A stretch of 64,000 nt of DNA from Odontocerum albicorne. Its lineage: Eukaryota; Arthropoda; Insecta; Trichoptera; Odontoceridae. Numbering within the stretch: position 1 is the stretch's first letter; each line of letters starts with the position of its first letter. The DNA is taken from NCBI GenBank assembly GCA_949825065.1, contig OX463864.1, positions 15,079,327 to 15,143,326 of the forward strand, written 5' to 3'. Under the pieces are notes generated by a model. The model worked only from the letters and a program-made list of their open reading frames with translations, had not been told where the DNA came from and did not search any database. Positions 42,620 to 52,489 of this stretch are shown piece by piece. The position numbers and the translations under genes are program-made.

Positions 42620-43105
42620 GAAAAGTAAATGCGATATAATATATATGGGTGAGTAATGAAACATTAGAGGAAGGTGAGGAATTCTGCTCTTTTAGAGAAG
42701 AGTTACGAGGGATATCGAATTTCGTGTAGCGATAGGAAACAGGGTGAATGGGGTATAAAAACATATATATTCGTACCAGACAGTATTCAAATCTGTCTAA
42801 GATCAGTCCACAGCAGTATTTTTTATAACCAACTTTGATGTATGGGAGTGAAACGTGAAAATTACTGACGAGACATATACGAGTAAATGTGTGTATTTAA
42901 AAAAATGCACTGGGTGACAATTCGTGTCAGAATATGAATGAATGTGAATTTAAAGCTGTGTAAAGTAAGATAAAGAAGAGCTCTCAGAGATGGTTTGGGC
43001 ATGTAGAACGAATGAATGAAGAAAGACTAACAAAACCAATTTAAAATGCAAAAGAGAGAGGAAGGCGTGGTTGATGAAGATCAAAGAAAATGCTCGAATG
43101 GTTGG
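42620..43105 (+). pseudogene. RTE-like LINE family A, decayed
   Basis: 'AAATGCGATATAATATATGG', 'GTGTAGCGATAGGAAACAGG' and 'AGATGGTTTGGGCATGTAGA' (RWFGHVE) align with 33310-33740. Frames are broken throughout. One TACGAGTA at 42878. Confidence 0.7.
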
Positions 43106-43106
43106 A

Positions 43107-43507
43107 TTTTTTTATTTTTTTTTATTAATCAAGTAAATTATTGTACAAACATTTGTCAAGGCTATACCTATATACAAATTTATTACTTAACTAATCTTAA
43201 TTATATGTTATAATTTATGAACTTATTGAATCTTATTTTCCTACATGTCATTTTATTTTATTTATTCAATCTGAATATATGAGATCTTAGAAATAATTAA
43301 CACCTACATACTACTTATAACTAGATAACAATTCTTACACTAATTATTTAGCAAAAACAAGCCCACTCGTTCAGGCTACTTGTATTCCATCACATTCACT
43401 CAGACCTTGGTCGTCCCAGCTAATACTGAAGGTGGACTAGTCAGGCAACAGATAATGCTTCGGATGCTTGTGCTTATAACGGAAGGGTAGGTCGGATTTA
43501 CTCTCTA
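43107..43507 (-). mobile_element. Jockey 3' end, second copy
   Basis: A T-rich tail, then nearly the same 3' UTR and last ~45 codons as 2161-2550. At 43201 it reads TTATATGTTATAAT, where the first copy has six extra bases CTCGTA. It stops abruptly at ~43507 (5' truncation). Confidence 0.88.
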
Positions 43508-43569
43508 TATTAAGGGTTTCATATTACAGAGGTGCACTCTAGGTTGTTACTTACCAATCATATCGTTAA

Positions 43570-43718
43570 TTTTGACTGACAAAATTGCTGAAAGGTCATG
43601 TAATTCTCATAAGAAATCCCAGCAATCGAAAACATTTCTCAACTTTCTCGTTCACTTGATAATCAAAGGCGAGACGAGAGTCGTTATAGATACCAAGATC
43701 AAACATAAATTCTGCGCT
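43570..43718 (-). pseudogene. Short RT fragment
   Basis: The minus frame reads DLGIYNDSRLAFDYQVNEKV, EKCFRLLGFLMRIT, a stop, then PFSNF: the 'DLGV.FDSKL.F..H......K....LGFI.R' block of CR1/Jockey-type reverse transcriptases. Confidence 0.65.
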
Positions 43719-43756
43719 GTAATTTATTTTATCAAACACTGTTTATTCGTTTAGAG

Positions 43757-44418
43757 CAAAGATTCCCAAAGTGGTCTATATGGACCCCCATGGATCAATT
43801 TAGACTTGCAAGGGGTCTATGTCAGCGAGAAAAGAAAATGGGGGTGCACAAGATGTAAATGGGGGTCCACGTGAGCGGATCCCATTTAGGCAGATCATCA
43901 CCAATATTTAGGCGTTCCGCAAATGTCTTATTACACCTAACACAGATTGTGTGTACATAATACTTATATTAAACATAGAAAATACTTATATAAAGAAATT
44001 TAATGCAAATCACTGAACGTGGAGATTTAAGACCATACCTCACTAATTTGAAGCCAAATATTGAACCATTGCTATCAGAGCACCAGGTTCATCCCTCTCA
44101 TTAACAGTATTATTTGTGTATTAATTTTATGTAAGAAATTTACTAGGTTTTGATTTGTTCCGTCCCAAAGCCAAAAAATTACTTGCATTTTGTGTATTTT
44201 CAGTAAAGGTATGAATAAAAATTGTTAATGTTTTTCTTTTTTTACAATTGTCCACTCTACAAAAAATCTTATCAAGGTAAACAGCACTGTGTCAGCTGTC
44301 AAAACTACATTTGAAGTTAATAAGTTTAGGAAAATTCAATATTAGGCAGGCAGGGGGTCTACGGAAAACAAAAAAATCGGCAAGTGGTCTACGGGGCGAA
44401 AACGTTTGGGAAACTATG
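43757..44418. mobile_element. Non-autonomous hAT element with perfect 8-bp target duplication
   Basis: GTTTAGAG at 43749-43756 and 44419-44426 flanks a 662-bp element. The ends CAAAGATTCCCAAAG and (reverse complement) CATAGTTTCCCAAAC match at 12 of 15 positions. Subterminal blocks 'AGTGGTCTATATGGACCCCC' and 'AAGTGGTCTACGGGGCG' are also inverted. No transposase frame. Confidence 0.88.
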
Positions 44419-44435
44419 GTTTAGAGTCTTTTTTG

Positions 44436-44480
44436 TGCTCCCCTGAAGATGAGGTGAAAGCCTTGAAACCGGTAGGGTTA
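44436..44480 (+). ncRNA. Hammerhead-ribozyme-like motif (family P1)
   Basis: CCC (44440-44442), core CTGAAGA (44443-44449), stem II GAGG/CCTT with loop TGAAAG, GAAA (44465-44468), palindromic stem III ACCGGT (44468-44473), H17 = A (44474), then GGG (44475-44477) pairing with CCC. Predicted cleavage is between 44474 and 44475. A single extra U lies between the core and stem II. In the copy at 31690 the core is CTGATGA, varying exactly at the one free position of CUGANGA. Confidence 0.55.
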
Positions 44481-44594
44481 TACCGTTACAAAAAAGTGAA
44501 ATAAACAGTGGTTGATAAAATAAATTACAATGTCTTTAAACTTCCACAGCGTTAATGCCTTAACTATAAACAATGTAAAACAAATATATAGTGC

Positions 44595-44745
44595 AAATGT
44601 GATGGAAAGTGAATGATATTTTGAAAGAACGAGAAATAACAGCAATCGTTGAAGCTACACAAAAAGGTGTATGGATGTGGAAGAAGCGAAATATATGTGT
44701 TGAGATAGGAAAGACTAGCGTGATGGTATGTACGAGTATATATGT
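44595..44745 (+). pseudogene. RTE-like LINE family A, last 150 bp
   Basis: 'GTGAATGATATTTTGAAAGA' and 'GTGTATGGATGTGGAAGAAG' to 'GATGGTATGTACGAGTATAT'. The octamer at 44731 interrupts the TATGTATA run seen in the 33.97-kb copy. Confidence 0.7.
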
Positions 44746-44939
44746 GTATTTTTGTTAGAACATAAAATAATAAATTATGTTCGCAGTTGCCTTGATACAG
44801 CCCTGCTTGCTATCAAACTTAGCAAAACAGAAAAAGAAACTATAAACAATATATAAATTCTGCGATGATTGTTGTCAACTTGCCGTTGATCAAATGTTCT
44901 TCAAGATTTTGTTCCAGCTGTTGAACTGTATTGTGTTAC

Positions 44940-45128
44940 CTTTTCGTTATATACGAGTACATTGCAACCTGTTGAACATATTTCCATGAGGAAATCTTTT
45001 CAAATCATCCAGAACGATTTTTAAAGAGGCCTTAAGCGAAATTCATCCTTTTCAAAAAAATGGGTTTCAGCGGAAAATGGACCTGCAGCTTCCAGACAGG
45101 CATCATAGTAACTAGGCCACGGATAATG
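44940..45128 (-). mobile_element. SINE1, minus copy, diverged
   Basis: 'GCAACCTGTTGAACATATTT', 'AGAGGCCTTAAGCGAAATTC' and 'ACTAGGCCACGGATAATG' mark tail, body and head. TACGAGTA lies at 44952-44959 next to the tail. Confidence 0.7.
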
Positions 45129-45134
45129 AAGAGA

Positions 45135-45540
45135 TAGTTCTAGAAACTTAATGCAAGTTAACATTAATGCCGACAAGACATGATGCTACAAGTCTTTCTT
45201 TACAAAGCAGAGACAGCATCACGAATCCGGTGACTCTCACAAAGCGAATCCAGTTATAATTTCTCCAGTGACAAACCGTTAGCGGGACATTATTTATTAT
45301 GCAAAGCGGCCAGCACCTTTGCCATGTTATTTCGCAATCATTGCGAATCATTTCTGCAATGACCGATGACATTTTATGCAATCATTTTGTATTCGCATTG
45401 AAATGCCGACGTTGCATTTATGTTTCTATATTACAAATTAAATTATTCAGGGTTGTAAAATCCACGGAATTCTATGTATCAAACGAATGTTGCAAATGCC
45501 ATAACATAATCACAAGAAGAACATAACATACCTTCGTTTC
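45135..45540. other. Single-copy-looking island
   Basis: Mixed-composition sequence with TTATTTATTATGCAAAGCGG and several ATGCAAA/TGCAAT octamer-like sites. No frame recognised and no match elsewhere. Candidate non-coding conserved DNA. Confidence 0.3.
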
Positions 45541-45549
45541 ATTCTATCA

Positions 45550-46170
45550 TGGTACACATCTTTTGCATCTGCCACATCCATACATCTCGTCCTGTATATT
45601 TCTTTATCGCGTGCTCAATGCTGAGCATCGGGGTTCTCTACTGTCTTGAATTTGACGCGCCACTTGTCACCGTCCCTCCCTGTCTTAGGTCATGGTGAAT
45701 GCAGTATATAAACAGGATTCTGTTAACTCCTTTACTTGATCCGTCCGTCTCATAGAACATCCTCCTCTTGATCACCTTCCATCAACTGGTCTTGTGCTCA
45801 CCAGCTTCACCAGACTTTCATTAGTCATTCTAGCATGTCCAAAGTACGAGTATGTTATGACTATTTTTCTGCACGTTGTCGAAAATCATTCGTTTATCTC
45901 CAATTCTTAGATGTTAGAGACGTTGTTGTTCCTTGCGGTCCATGATTATTGTTATAAAGATATTTCGTTCTTTCCTTTTTTCAGAATTTGATTTATTTCG
46001 TTATGTCCCGTTCTTCAAGATCTTCCCAAACTTTTATTATACTTGTAAAGATTATTTTTGAGAATGTTTCATCACTCATTCTTTCTACGCGACCGAACCA
46101 ATTAAATGTGCCTTTTAATCGTCTTACAAAGAACATTTTCAATCGGTATTCGTTTTTTATATTTTGTGAC
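45550..46170 (-). pseudogene. RTE-like LINE fragment (family H)
   Basis: Minus frames: KGTFNWFGRVERMSDETFSK and IIFTSIIKVWEDLEERDI at 46115-45990; then, further 3', RHARMTNESLVKLVSTRP and RRTDQVKEL at ~45840-45735. Both resemble 'WFGHVERM.......' and 'GR....W.D.V' parts of RTE-like LINEs, so two successive LINE relics may be present. Decayed. Confidence 0.6.
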
Positions 46171-46209
46171 CTTCATTAAAATTATTTATGTGATCTTGTG
46201 ATCTATATA

Positions 46210-46722
46210 TCGGGAGTTCTATGTGATCCGAAAATGCCAGTAAAGTTAAAAGAAAAAGTATACCAAACGATTGTCAGACCCACACTCCTCTATGGCTCCG
46301 AATGCTGGACGATGTTTAACTCTTACTCTAGGCAACTAGAAACTGCTTAAATGCGCATGCTACTCGTAAGATGGTCAGCTGGTGTGTCCCTAAGAGACAA
46401 ATAAAAAGCTCACGCATTCGTGGAAGCCTAGGTGTTACAGACATCAACAGTAATATGGAGGAGAGGCGATTGAGATGGTATGGGCACGTTGGACGCAGTG
46501 CACCCGATCACATTGTGAACCAGGCAATTTCCATGGATCTTCCTCGAATAACAACCAGAGGAAGACCAAATAATTCATGAGTGGTGCAAAAAGATAACCT
46601 GATGCAGAGGCACGGTCTGGGGGACGTAGTCCGGGACAGAAGAGCATACAACCTGAGGACGAGGAGAGCTGACCCCAACAGTCTTCGCAGACAATGAGTT
46701 GGGACGGAGCCAGGGAGAAGAA
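46210..46722 (+). mobile_element. RTE-like LINE family B, copy 2
   Basis: Nearly the same C-terminus as 22490-22990 but with several breaks, including a stop after 'RQLETA' and six extra bases CTCGTA at 46363-46368 (GCTACTCGTAAGATGG against GCTAAGATGG in copy 1). Ends GAGTTGGGACGGAGCCAGGG plus GAGAAGAAG. Confidence 0.85.
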
Positions 46723-46724
46723 GT

Positions 46725-47015
46725 TAATATTTTATTTACTATTTTTTTTTCATTTATTTTTAAATGCTTTAAATATGTTTAAAAGACAAAAGCTGCGCCA
46801 ATTCAATCGGCATGAATCTGGGAAACTTTTTACTGATTCGTTGGAAGAGATTTCCGTACGGCAACTCGCCATTTGTATACTTTGCAATAGTGTCTTAATA
46901 AATAAATATAGCCCCTTGCAATTGAAATGGAAGAGGTAAAATATTAATTTAACCACATAACGGTATGTGTTAATGAATGAACATTAATTAGTATTCCCAT
47001 GCCGTATACAGTGTT
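46725..47015. other. AT-rich; SINE/CR1-tail-like segment
   Basis: 'GATTCGTTGGAAGAGATTTC' followed by 'CGGCAACTCGCC' (46837-46872) resembles the shared SINE1/CR1 tail. The rest is unassigned. Confidence 0.4.
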
Positions 47016-47019
47016 GATG

Positions 47020-47330
47020 ACTAACCCTTCAGTTCAAAAGACTGTGGGTGGGGCAGAGCCTTAGAATGCCATCCGGCGGCGGAGCTCAGCGCGAGCGAAT
47101 AATTATATATTTTAAAATAATGAGTCGGCACTATAATAATAATGAGCGAGTGAGCGCGGAGAAACAGCGGGTCATGCAAGATGACTTGTCATAATCCGAC
47201 AATTATTGTATTGTTACCCTGCGAGGGGCGCAATGTGTGGCCGCGACCCGCCGGTTGGTATTCGCTGTTTTTTTTTGTTCTTGCTTATGACGTTTCATTG
47301 GAGGATCGGATTTATTATCACTGTTGTATT
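47020..47330. other. GC-richer single-copy island
   Basis: 'AATGCCATCCGGCGGCGGAG', 'GAGCGAGTGAGCGCGGAG' and 'GTGGCCGCGACCCGCCGG' stand out from the AT-rich surroundings. No frame or repeat match recognised. Possibly a regulatory element or an exon of unknown type. Confidence 0.35.
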
Positions 47331-47339
47331 GCATTGTTG

Positions 47340-47425
47340 TGCACTTTAATATAATACAATACAACCTAGATAGTTGATGCTTTGTGGAAATTACTTTCAA
47401 CCAACTTAACCGAAACATCGTTTAA
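47340..47425 (-). mobile_element. SINE1 tail relic
   Basis: 'TACAATACAACCTAGATAG' and 'ACTTTCAACCAACTTAACCG' are degraded minus-strand SINE1 tail. Confidence 0.5.
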
Positions 47426-47489
47426 AGAGTAATTGAATTTCCCTTACATTCCTTTATGATTTCTTTCCTCTAAGCTTACGACTTACACA

Positions 47490-47660
47490 AGTACATAAAA
47501 TCACGGCATCTCCCTTTTGGGTACGTATAGAGGACCAATCTTCACGCCTTTTTATCCACGCACACATATTTCGCTTTGTCAACATTAATACATCTCATTA
47601 TTCACGCTCTCCTGCTTCTTACATATCCCTAAGTTAAAATTTCTCCAACTCCTTCCATTG
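47490..47660 (-). pseudogene. RTE-like LINE family A, 3' end
   Basis: 'CACGGCATCTCCCTTTTGGG' to 'TTACATATCCCTAAGTTAAA'; aligns with 25960-26060 and 50810-50970. Confidence 0.55.
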
Positions 47661-47664
47661 TTTT

Positions 47665-48265
47665 TTTTTTGGTATTTTCCGTTCTTTATTCATTTCAAAC
47701 ATATAAGTCATTTGCAACAAATTCTCTCTTTGATTAAGATTTTTAAAATGCTTAATATCTCATGTATTAAGAATACTATATGTATATGTGCATACCATTA
47801 ATTAGTCGGTTGGAAGAAATTGATTAACAGAAAGCCTAATGTACGATGTATAAACCCTGTTCACATAAACGTTAATAAAAAAAAATATTAAGTCGTTTTT
47901 TTTTTCAATTAACAAGAATGCCCTTTTTATTTTGGGTAATATTCAACAAAATCCTTATTGCATAGATATGTCTAATAAATGTTTAGTATGCCTGAAGAAG
48001 ACCTGTTAACTCAAATTAAAACCATCATCAGAGGAATTTATCAATGGATATATTTTTATCATAAGTATCATTATGGTATTGCTCAAAGTACAGGACGGTG
48101 ATGGCATAGCTTTTTATATAAGCGATTGGCTCTTTCGGACTGGGTCTGTGTTGTCAGTCTTTCGAGACGATTCCACCACAGAGTATTACAGATATATAAT
48201 ATAATAACCAGATAACAGTCAGATTAGCAACTGATGTTTCTATTTAATGATTAAAATCAAAGTTA
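47665..48265. other. Unassigned DNA
   Basis: 'GCCTGAAGAAGACCTG' at ~47991 resembles the Penelope-like core block but lacks the following GAAAC. No other feature. Confidence 0.35.
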
Positions 48266-48269
48266 TTAT

Positions 48270-48780
48270 TCTACATGCATACACAAATATACACTATTAC
48301 GCCTTTCTCCTTTCGCAGTGAGCAAAGATGACAGAGCGTCAGACTTAACTATCTAGACACGTTATTTGTCACTTCTATATCGATTCACTTTCTCTTTCAG
48401 TTCCTACGATTTCTATTCTCACTTTTTCTTATTTTCAAAACATTAACTTGATCAAATTATACTTTTATTGGTCTTCCTCTACCACGTCTACCATTATAAA
48501 TTAATAGGATATGAAGAATAAAATACCCTTTAGGAAATATTAATTTTTTCCCTCAATCAAAACGTCCATAGCTCTCGTTGAATCAACTACAGAAATGAAA
48601 TACATCTCCTACGATTTCTCTGACTTTCTACATTCACTTCTTTTAAAATATCATTCATTCACTTGATCCAATCATACTTTCCTTGGTCTTCCTCAACGCA
48701 TTATATATTTGTTTTGTTAGTATTTGCTCATTTATTCGTTCACATGCCCAAAACATCTCCGAGTGCTATACTTCTAAAGC
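48270..48780 (-). pseudogene. RTE-like LINE family A, one or two stacked 3' fragments
   Basis: 'TTAACTTGATCAAATTATAC' plus 'TTGGTCTTCCTCTACCACG', and again 'CACTTGATCCAATCATACTT' plus 'CCTTGGTCTTCCTCAACGC', 'CACATGCCCAAAACATCTC' (WFGHV region). The doubled block suggests two overlapping insertions or a local duplication. Confidence 0.6.
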
Positions 48781-48789
48781 ATAATCCAT

Positions 48790-49420
48790 AAAAAACATAA
48801 ATATCCAGTAAAATCGAGCATCTGGCCGGCATTAGTAGCAGTGCATAGCGATAGCTGACTAATTTTAATCCAGAATTATGGCACTAATGAGTCATAAAAC
48901 TACGATAATTTTCAGACGATTCGATACTTGGAAATTTGGCAAATGTTTATACTCTATGTACACATTTTCACGTTGTTAATAAGTATATTAAATTAATTCA
49001 TTTGCACGGAGCGCCAAGCACAGCGGACAGGAGTCGACAAGTATTTTAAGAAGAGACGAGAACAAATATTTTTTTATTAAATTGACTTGATCAACGGTTC
49101 GCACTATAATATTGTGGTTACCATGTTCGCAAATCATCCAGGTATAAAGGAAACGATTACCAACAAATATCGGATTGGTTTCAATTTGAAGTCCTTTCAT
49201 GGGAAATTGCATATAAATAAGGTCATTGTGCAATTGATATTCACCTTCACAGAATACAAGGTTTTTATTGTTCACTTAAAGGTCTGGTTTCAGAGACCGA
49301 CTTTAATACTTCAACGACGACCTCCGTAATTTTGTTGTTAAGCCGTATTGTGTGCCTGCCTGTCTTCCACCCCGGGAGATTGATAATTTTTTTTGTTGGT
49401 ATACAGTTGGAGCGTTAAAG
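48790..49420. other. Unassigned, possibly single-copy
   Basis: Overlapping frames of 95 codons (48988-49275, -) and 80 codons (49087-49329, +) show no recognised domain. The region just before the 73-bp array is not repeated elsewhere in the window. Confidence 0.3.
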
Positions 49421-49421
49421 G

Positions 49422-49786
49422 ACCGAGATATTAGTGACACGATCACTCAAACGGATTCGAAGAATTTGACGGGAGGAAACGTTGGTGGAACGTTACCGAG
49501 ATATTAGCGACACGATCACTCAAGTGGATCCGAAGAATTTGACGGGAGGAAACGTTGGTGGAACGTTACCGAGATATTAGCGACACGATCACTCAAGTGG
49601 ATCCGAAGAATTTGACGGGAGGAAACGTTGGTGGAACATTACCGAGATATTAGCGACACGATCACTCAAGTGGATCCGAAGAATTTGACGGGAGGAAACG
49701 CTGGTGGAACGTTACCGAGATATTAGCGACACGATCACTCAAGTGGATCCGAAGAATTTGACGGGAGGAAACGTTGGTGGAACGTT
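49422..49786. repeat. 73-bp tandem array I, five units
   Basis: ACCGAGATATTAGYGACACG units start at 49422, 49495, 49568, 49641 and 49714 exactly 73 bp apart, each ending 'GGAGGAAACGTTGGTGGAAC'. Units 2-5 are nearly identical; unit 1 is more diverged. Confidence 0.97.
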
Positions 49787-49789
49787 TCA

Positions 49790-50030
49790 AGGTTTCGAAT
49801 GTATCTCATATAGGGAACCAAAATCTCAGATCCATAGAGAAGATGGGGAGGACAATGGCTATGCAGACTGGGAGATGTTCCTTTTGTAAAAAACTCCATA
49901 ACATTTATTGCAGTGCGGAAGGCAATGGGGAAACACCACAATATTTTCCATAAGAAAACCACATTAACATGCTCAAAAGTTTGTGGATCCTCAGCATTGA
50001 GGTCACGACAAAACATCCTCAGCATTGAGG
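49790..50030. other. Spacer between the two 73-bp arrays
   Basis: Unassigned. 'CCTCAGCATTGAGGTCACGA' is directly repeated at ~49990 and ~50016. Confidence 0.6.
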
Positions 50031-50039
50031 TCACGACAA

Positions 50040-50775
50040 AAAGAAACAGACAGAGAGATTAAGAGCTTAAAAGTATCGCCTTCTACATTTTATCGTCAAA
50101 GGCAGCAACAAAAGAAACATACAAAGAGAGATTAAGAGCTTAAAAGTATCGCCTTCTACATTTTATCGTCAAAGGCAGCAACAAAAGAAATAGACAAAGA
50201 GACATGAAGAGCTTAAAAGTATCGCCTTCTACATTTTATTGTCAAAGGCAGCAACAAAAGAAATAGACAAAGAGAGATTAAGAGCTTAAAAGTATCGCCT
50301 TCTACATTTTATCGTCAAAGGCAGCAACAAAAGAAATAGACAAAGAGAGATTAAGAGCTTAAAAGTATCGCCTTCTACATTTTATCGTCAAAGGCAGCAA
50401 CAAAAGAAATAGACAAAGAGAGATAAAGAGCTTAAAAGTATCGCCTTCTACATTTTATCGTCAAAGGCAGCAACAAAAGAAATAGATAAAGAGAGATTAA
50501 GAGCTTAAAACTATCGCCTTCTAGATTGTATCGTCAAAGGCAGCAACAAAAGAAATAGACAAAGAGAGATTAAGAGCTTAAAACTATCGCCTTCTAGATT
50601 GTATCGTCAAAGGCAGTAACAAAAGAAATAGACAAAGAGAGATTAAGAGCTTAAAACTATCGCCTTCTAGATTGTATCGTCAAAGGCAGCAACAAAAGAA
50701 ATAGACAAAGAGAGATTAAGAGCTTAAAAGTATCGCCTTCTACATTTTATCGTCAAAGGCAGCAACACAAGAAAT
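50040..50775. repeat. 73-bp tandem array II, ten units
   Basis: GAGCTTAAAASTATCGCCTT recurs at 50063, 50136, 50209, 50282, 50355, 50428, 50501, 50574, 50647 and 50720, always 73 bp apart. Units 7-9 share CTAGATTGTATCGTC instead of CTACATTTTATCGTC, a sign of local homogenisation. Unrelated in sequence to array I. Confidence 0.97.
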
Positions 50776-50789
50776 AAAATTTGCTAGTC

Positions 50790-50990
50790 CACTTTGCACA
50801 CACAAATACAGACAAACCATCACATGTCCTTTTTGGGTATGGTATGCAGATAGGAAAAATTTCTGCGCCTTTCTATTGTATCTACACTCACAGCATTTGT
50901 ATTTTCCTAATTAGTATATCTTATTAGATACATTCTTATCTTTCTCACAATTCTTTCTTTTCTCTAAGTTAAAATGTCTTCATTGTAAAT
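50790..50990 (-). pseudogene. RTE-like LINE family A, 3' end
   Basis: 'CCATCACATGTCCTTTTTGG' and 'CTGCGCCTTTCTATTGTATC' align with 47490-47570. Begins directly at the array end. Confidence 0.55.
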
Positions 50991-51296
50991 GGTTATAAAG
51001 TCTCACGGACAGCAAACAACAACTTAATTAATTTCAAAACAAAATTGAATATTTTCATTAATTTCTGTGATATTCGCAGAAATGTTTAACATATCTGGAT
51101 TTTATTCTAGTTTGCTTATGTGAACAAAACGATGACAGCATCAATTCCATCCGGCCAACCTGCGAGACGTGCCATAGGCCATGTGATGCAGAAATTTCGT
51201 GTGTTGGCGTATGTACAATTTTAAACAAACATTTCATAAAAATACTATTTCTCTTGTTCTGAGGCAAGGCAAGTTTCTTTAGCAGTCATCTCTGTA

Positions 51297-51337
51297 AAAA
51301 TCTCCACGGTCTTAGTAAATAAGACCGTGGAGATTTT
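51297..51337. other. Perfect 18-bp hairpin
   Basis: AAAATCTCCACGGTCTTA (51297-51314), loop GTAAA, TAAGACCGTGGAGATTTT (51320-51337). The stem has no mismatch. It may be a terminator-like element, a small fold-back or a chance head-to-head duplication; 'AATCTCCACGG' is also in SINE3. Confidence 0.85.
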
Positions 51338-51354
51338 CTATTTTAATTTCCGAT

Positions 51355-51486
51355 TGTATTTTTAATACAATATTAAACAACGGAAATCTGAAAGCTTTTA
51401 GAAGAAAATTGAAAACATTCCTTGAAAAGAAAGGACATCAAAGCGTGGCCTTCTGGTGGAAGGCCAACGTTAATACCGACTATTGA
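51355..51486 (+). pseudogene. LINE reverse transcriptase C-terminus
   Basis: The frame reads NTILNNGNLKAFRRKLKTFL and EKKGHQSVAFWWKANVNTDY then TGA, the 'LKAFKRKLKTFLL' end of a CR1-type protein. Nothing further upstream. Confidence 0.5.
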
Positions 51487-51569
51487 TGAACTTTATTGAT
51501 CTGCTTTTTAATTGATTGTACTCGTAGTTTTTTTAAATATGTTTTTGTTTTTTTTTATTATATATATAT

Positions 51570-51757
51570 TTTTTTTAACCTGGCGAGTTTATTGCCATGT
51601 GGAAATCTTTTCCAACAAACCAGAGAGATGTTTTTATAGGCCCTAAGTGTTAACCAGACTGGAATCCTATTTAAAAAAATCTGGCTTCCAGCGGAGATCG
51701 AACCCGCAACCTCCGGATCGGCAGACAAGTGTCTTACCACCAGGCCACGGAGGTCGT
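51570..51757 (-). mobile_element. SINE1, full length
   Basis: 'AACCTGGCGAGTTTATTGCC' tail, 'CCCTAAGTGTTAACCAGAC' body, B box (GAGATCGAACCCGC) and 'CCACGGAGGTCGT' head on the plus strand. Confidence 0.9.
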
Positions 51758-51759
51758 CA

Positions 51760-52060
51760 TTTTTCTGTGTGCTGAATGAGATTCGTGAAGTTGCACCTTT
51801 CTGATATAGTCTAGTCATTTATATTGAAATGAATCTCAAAAACACTTAAGGTCTGATGATGAAACTTTTAATGACACGGTCCCATTAGAGATCACATGCA
51901 TAAAATGTTCGCAATGCACTTAACAAGGCAATAATCCTCACGAAACGGCCGGGTAAAGGACATCGCGGAGAACACTTGACACCGGTTAAATTATTATTTA
52001 GATATGAAAAAGAGTGTGTAAAAAGTCAATTAAGGAGTCCGAAACGAGAAATAAAGTAAG
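51760..52060. other. Unassigned
   Basis: A GC-richer patch at 51930-51985 (GAAACGGCCGGGTAAAGG). No gene recognised. Confidence 0.35.
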
Positions 52061-52066
52061 TAATAT

Positions 52067-52338
52067 AATATATCTGTGGCGTTATGGCAGAAGTTGATAT
52101 GTCCGTTTTACCTTAGTTTACAGGAGAAGCAATATTAACTTTGATAAGCTGTTAAAATCAGTACAAATAAGCATTTTTTAAGTTTTTCCGAACAATATAT
52201 ATTTTGTTTGAATAATGACTGATACACCAAGTTTTGCCACGACATGCTGAGAAATATTTTCTATAAATTGGGAGAATAAATACCAAATTACAAAAAAACG
52301 AACATATCAACTTCTGCCATAACGCCACAGATATATTG
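52067..52338. mobile_element. MITE with ~42-bp inverted ends
   Basis: ATATCTGTGGCGTTATGGCA then GAAGTTGATATGTYCGTTTT at 52069-52110 is inverted at 52295-52336 with a single mismatch. The ~185-bp interior is AT-rich and non-coding. A 4-6-base AT-rich target duplication is likely but ambiguous. Confidence 0.85.
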
Positions 52339-52489
52339 TATAATATCCAGAGTTTATATTTAATGTAACGTAAAAAGAGTAAAGTGAAACATTTGAAATG
52401 ATACGACGGTAACATTATATTTGAAATGATACGAGGGTGACATTATACAATATTTGAAATTAATGTACTCAATTTATTGAAGGTTTCAG

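Larger units (their letters stand above)
43728..44590 (+). repeat. Penelope-like pair (P1) split by a hAT MITE
   Basis: The short inverted arm 43728-43748 (TTATCAAACACTGTTTATTC) and the long arm 44427-44590 belong to family P1; between them lies the hAT MITE with its target duplication. The right arm is the best-preserved P1 copy and continues to 'GTTAATGCCTTAACTATAAA'. Confidence 0.65.

Noticed and set aside
47988..48030. Third hammerhead-like block (CTGAAGAAGACCTG)
   Set aside because: No GAAAC and no palindromic stem III follow; at best a decayed Penelope-like relic.
48988..49329. Overlapping 95- and 80-codon frames
   Set aside because: Opposite strands over the same DNA, no recognised motif; kept only as unassigned DNA.
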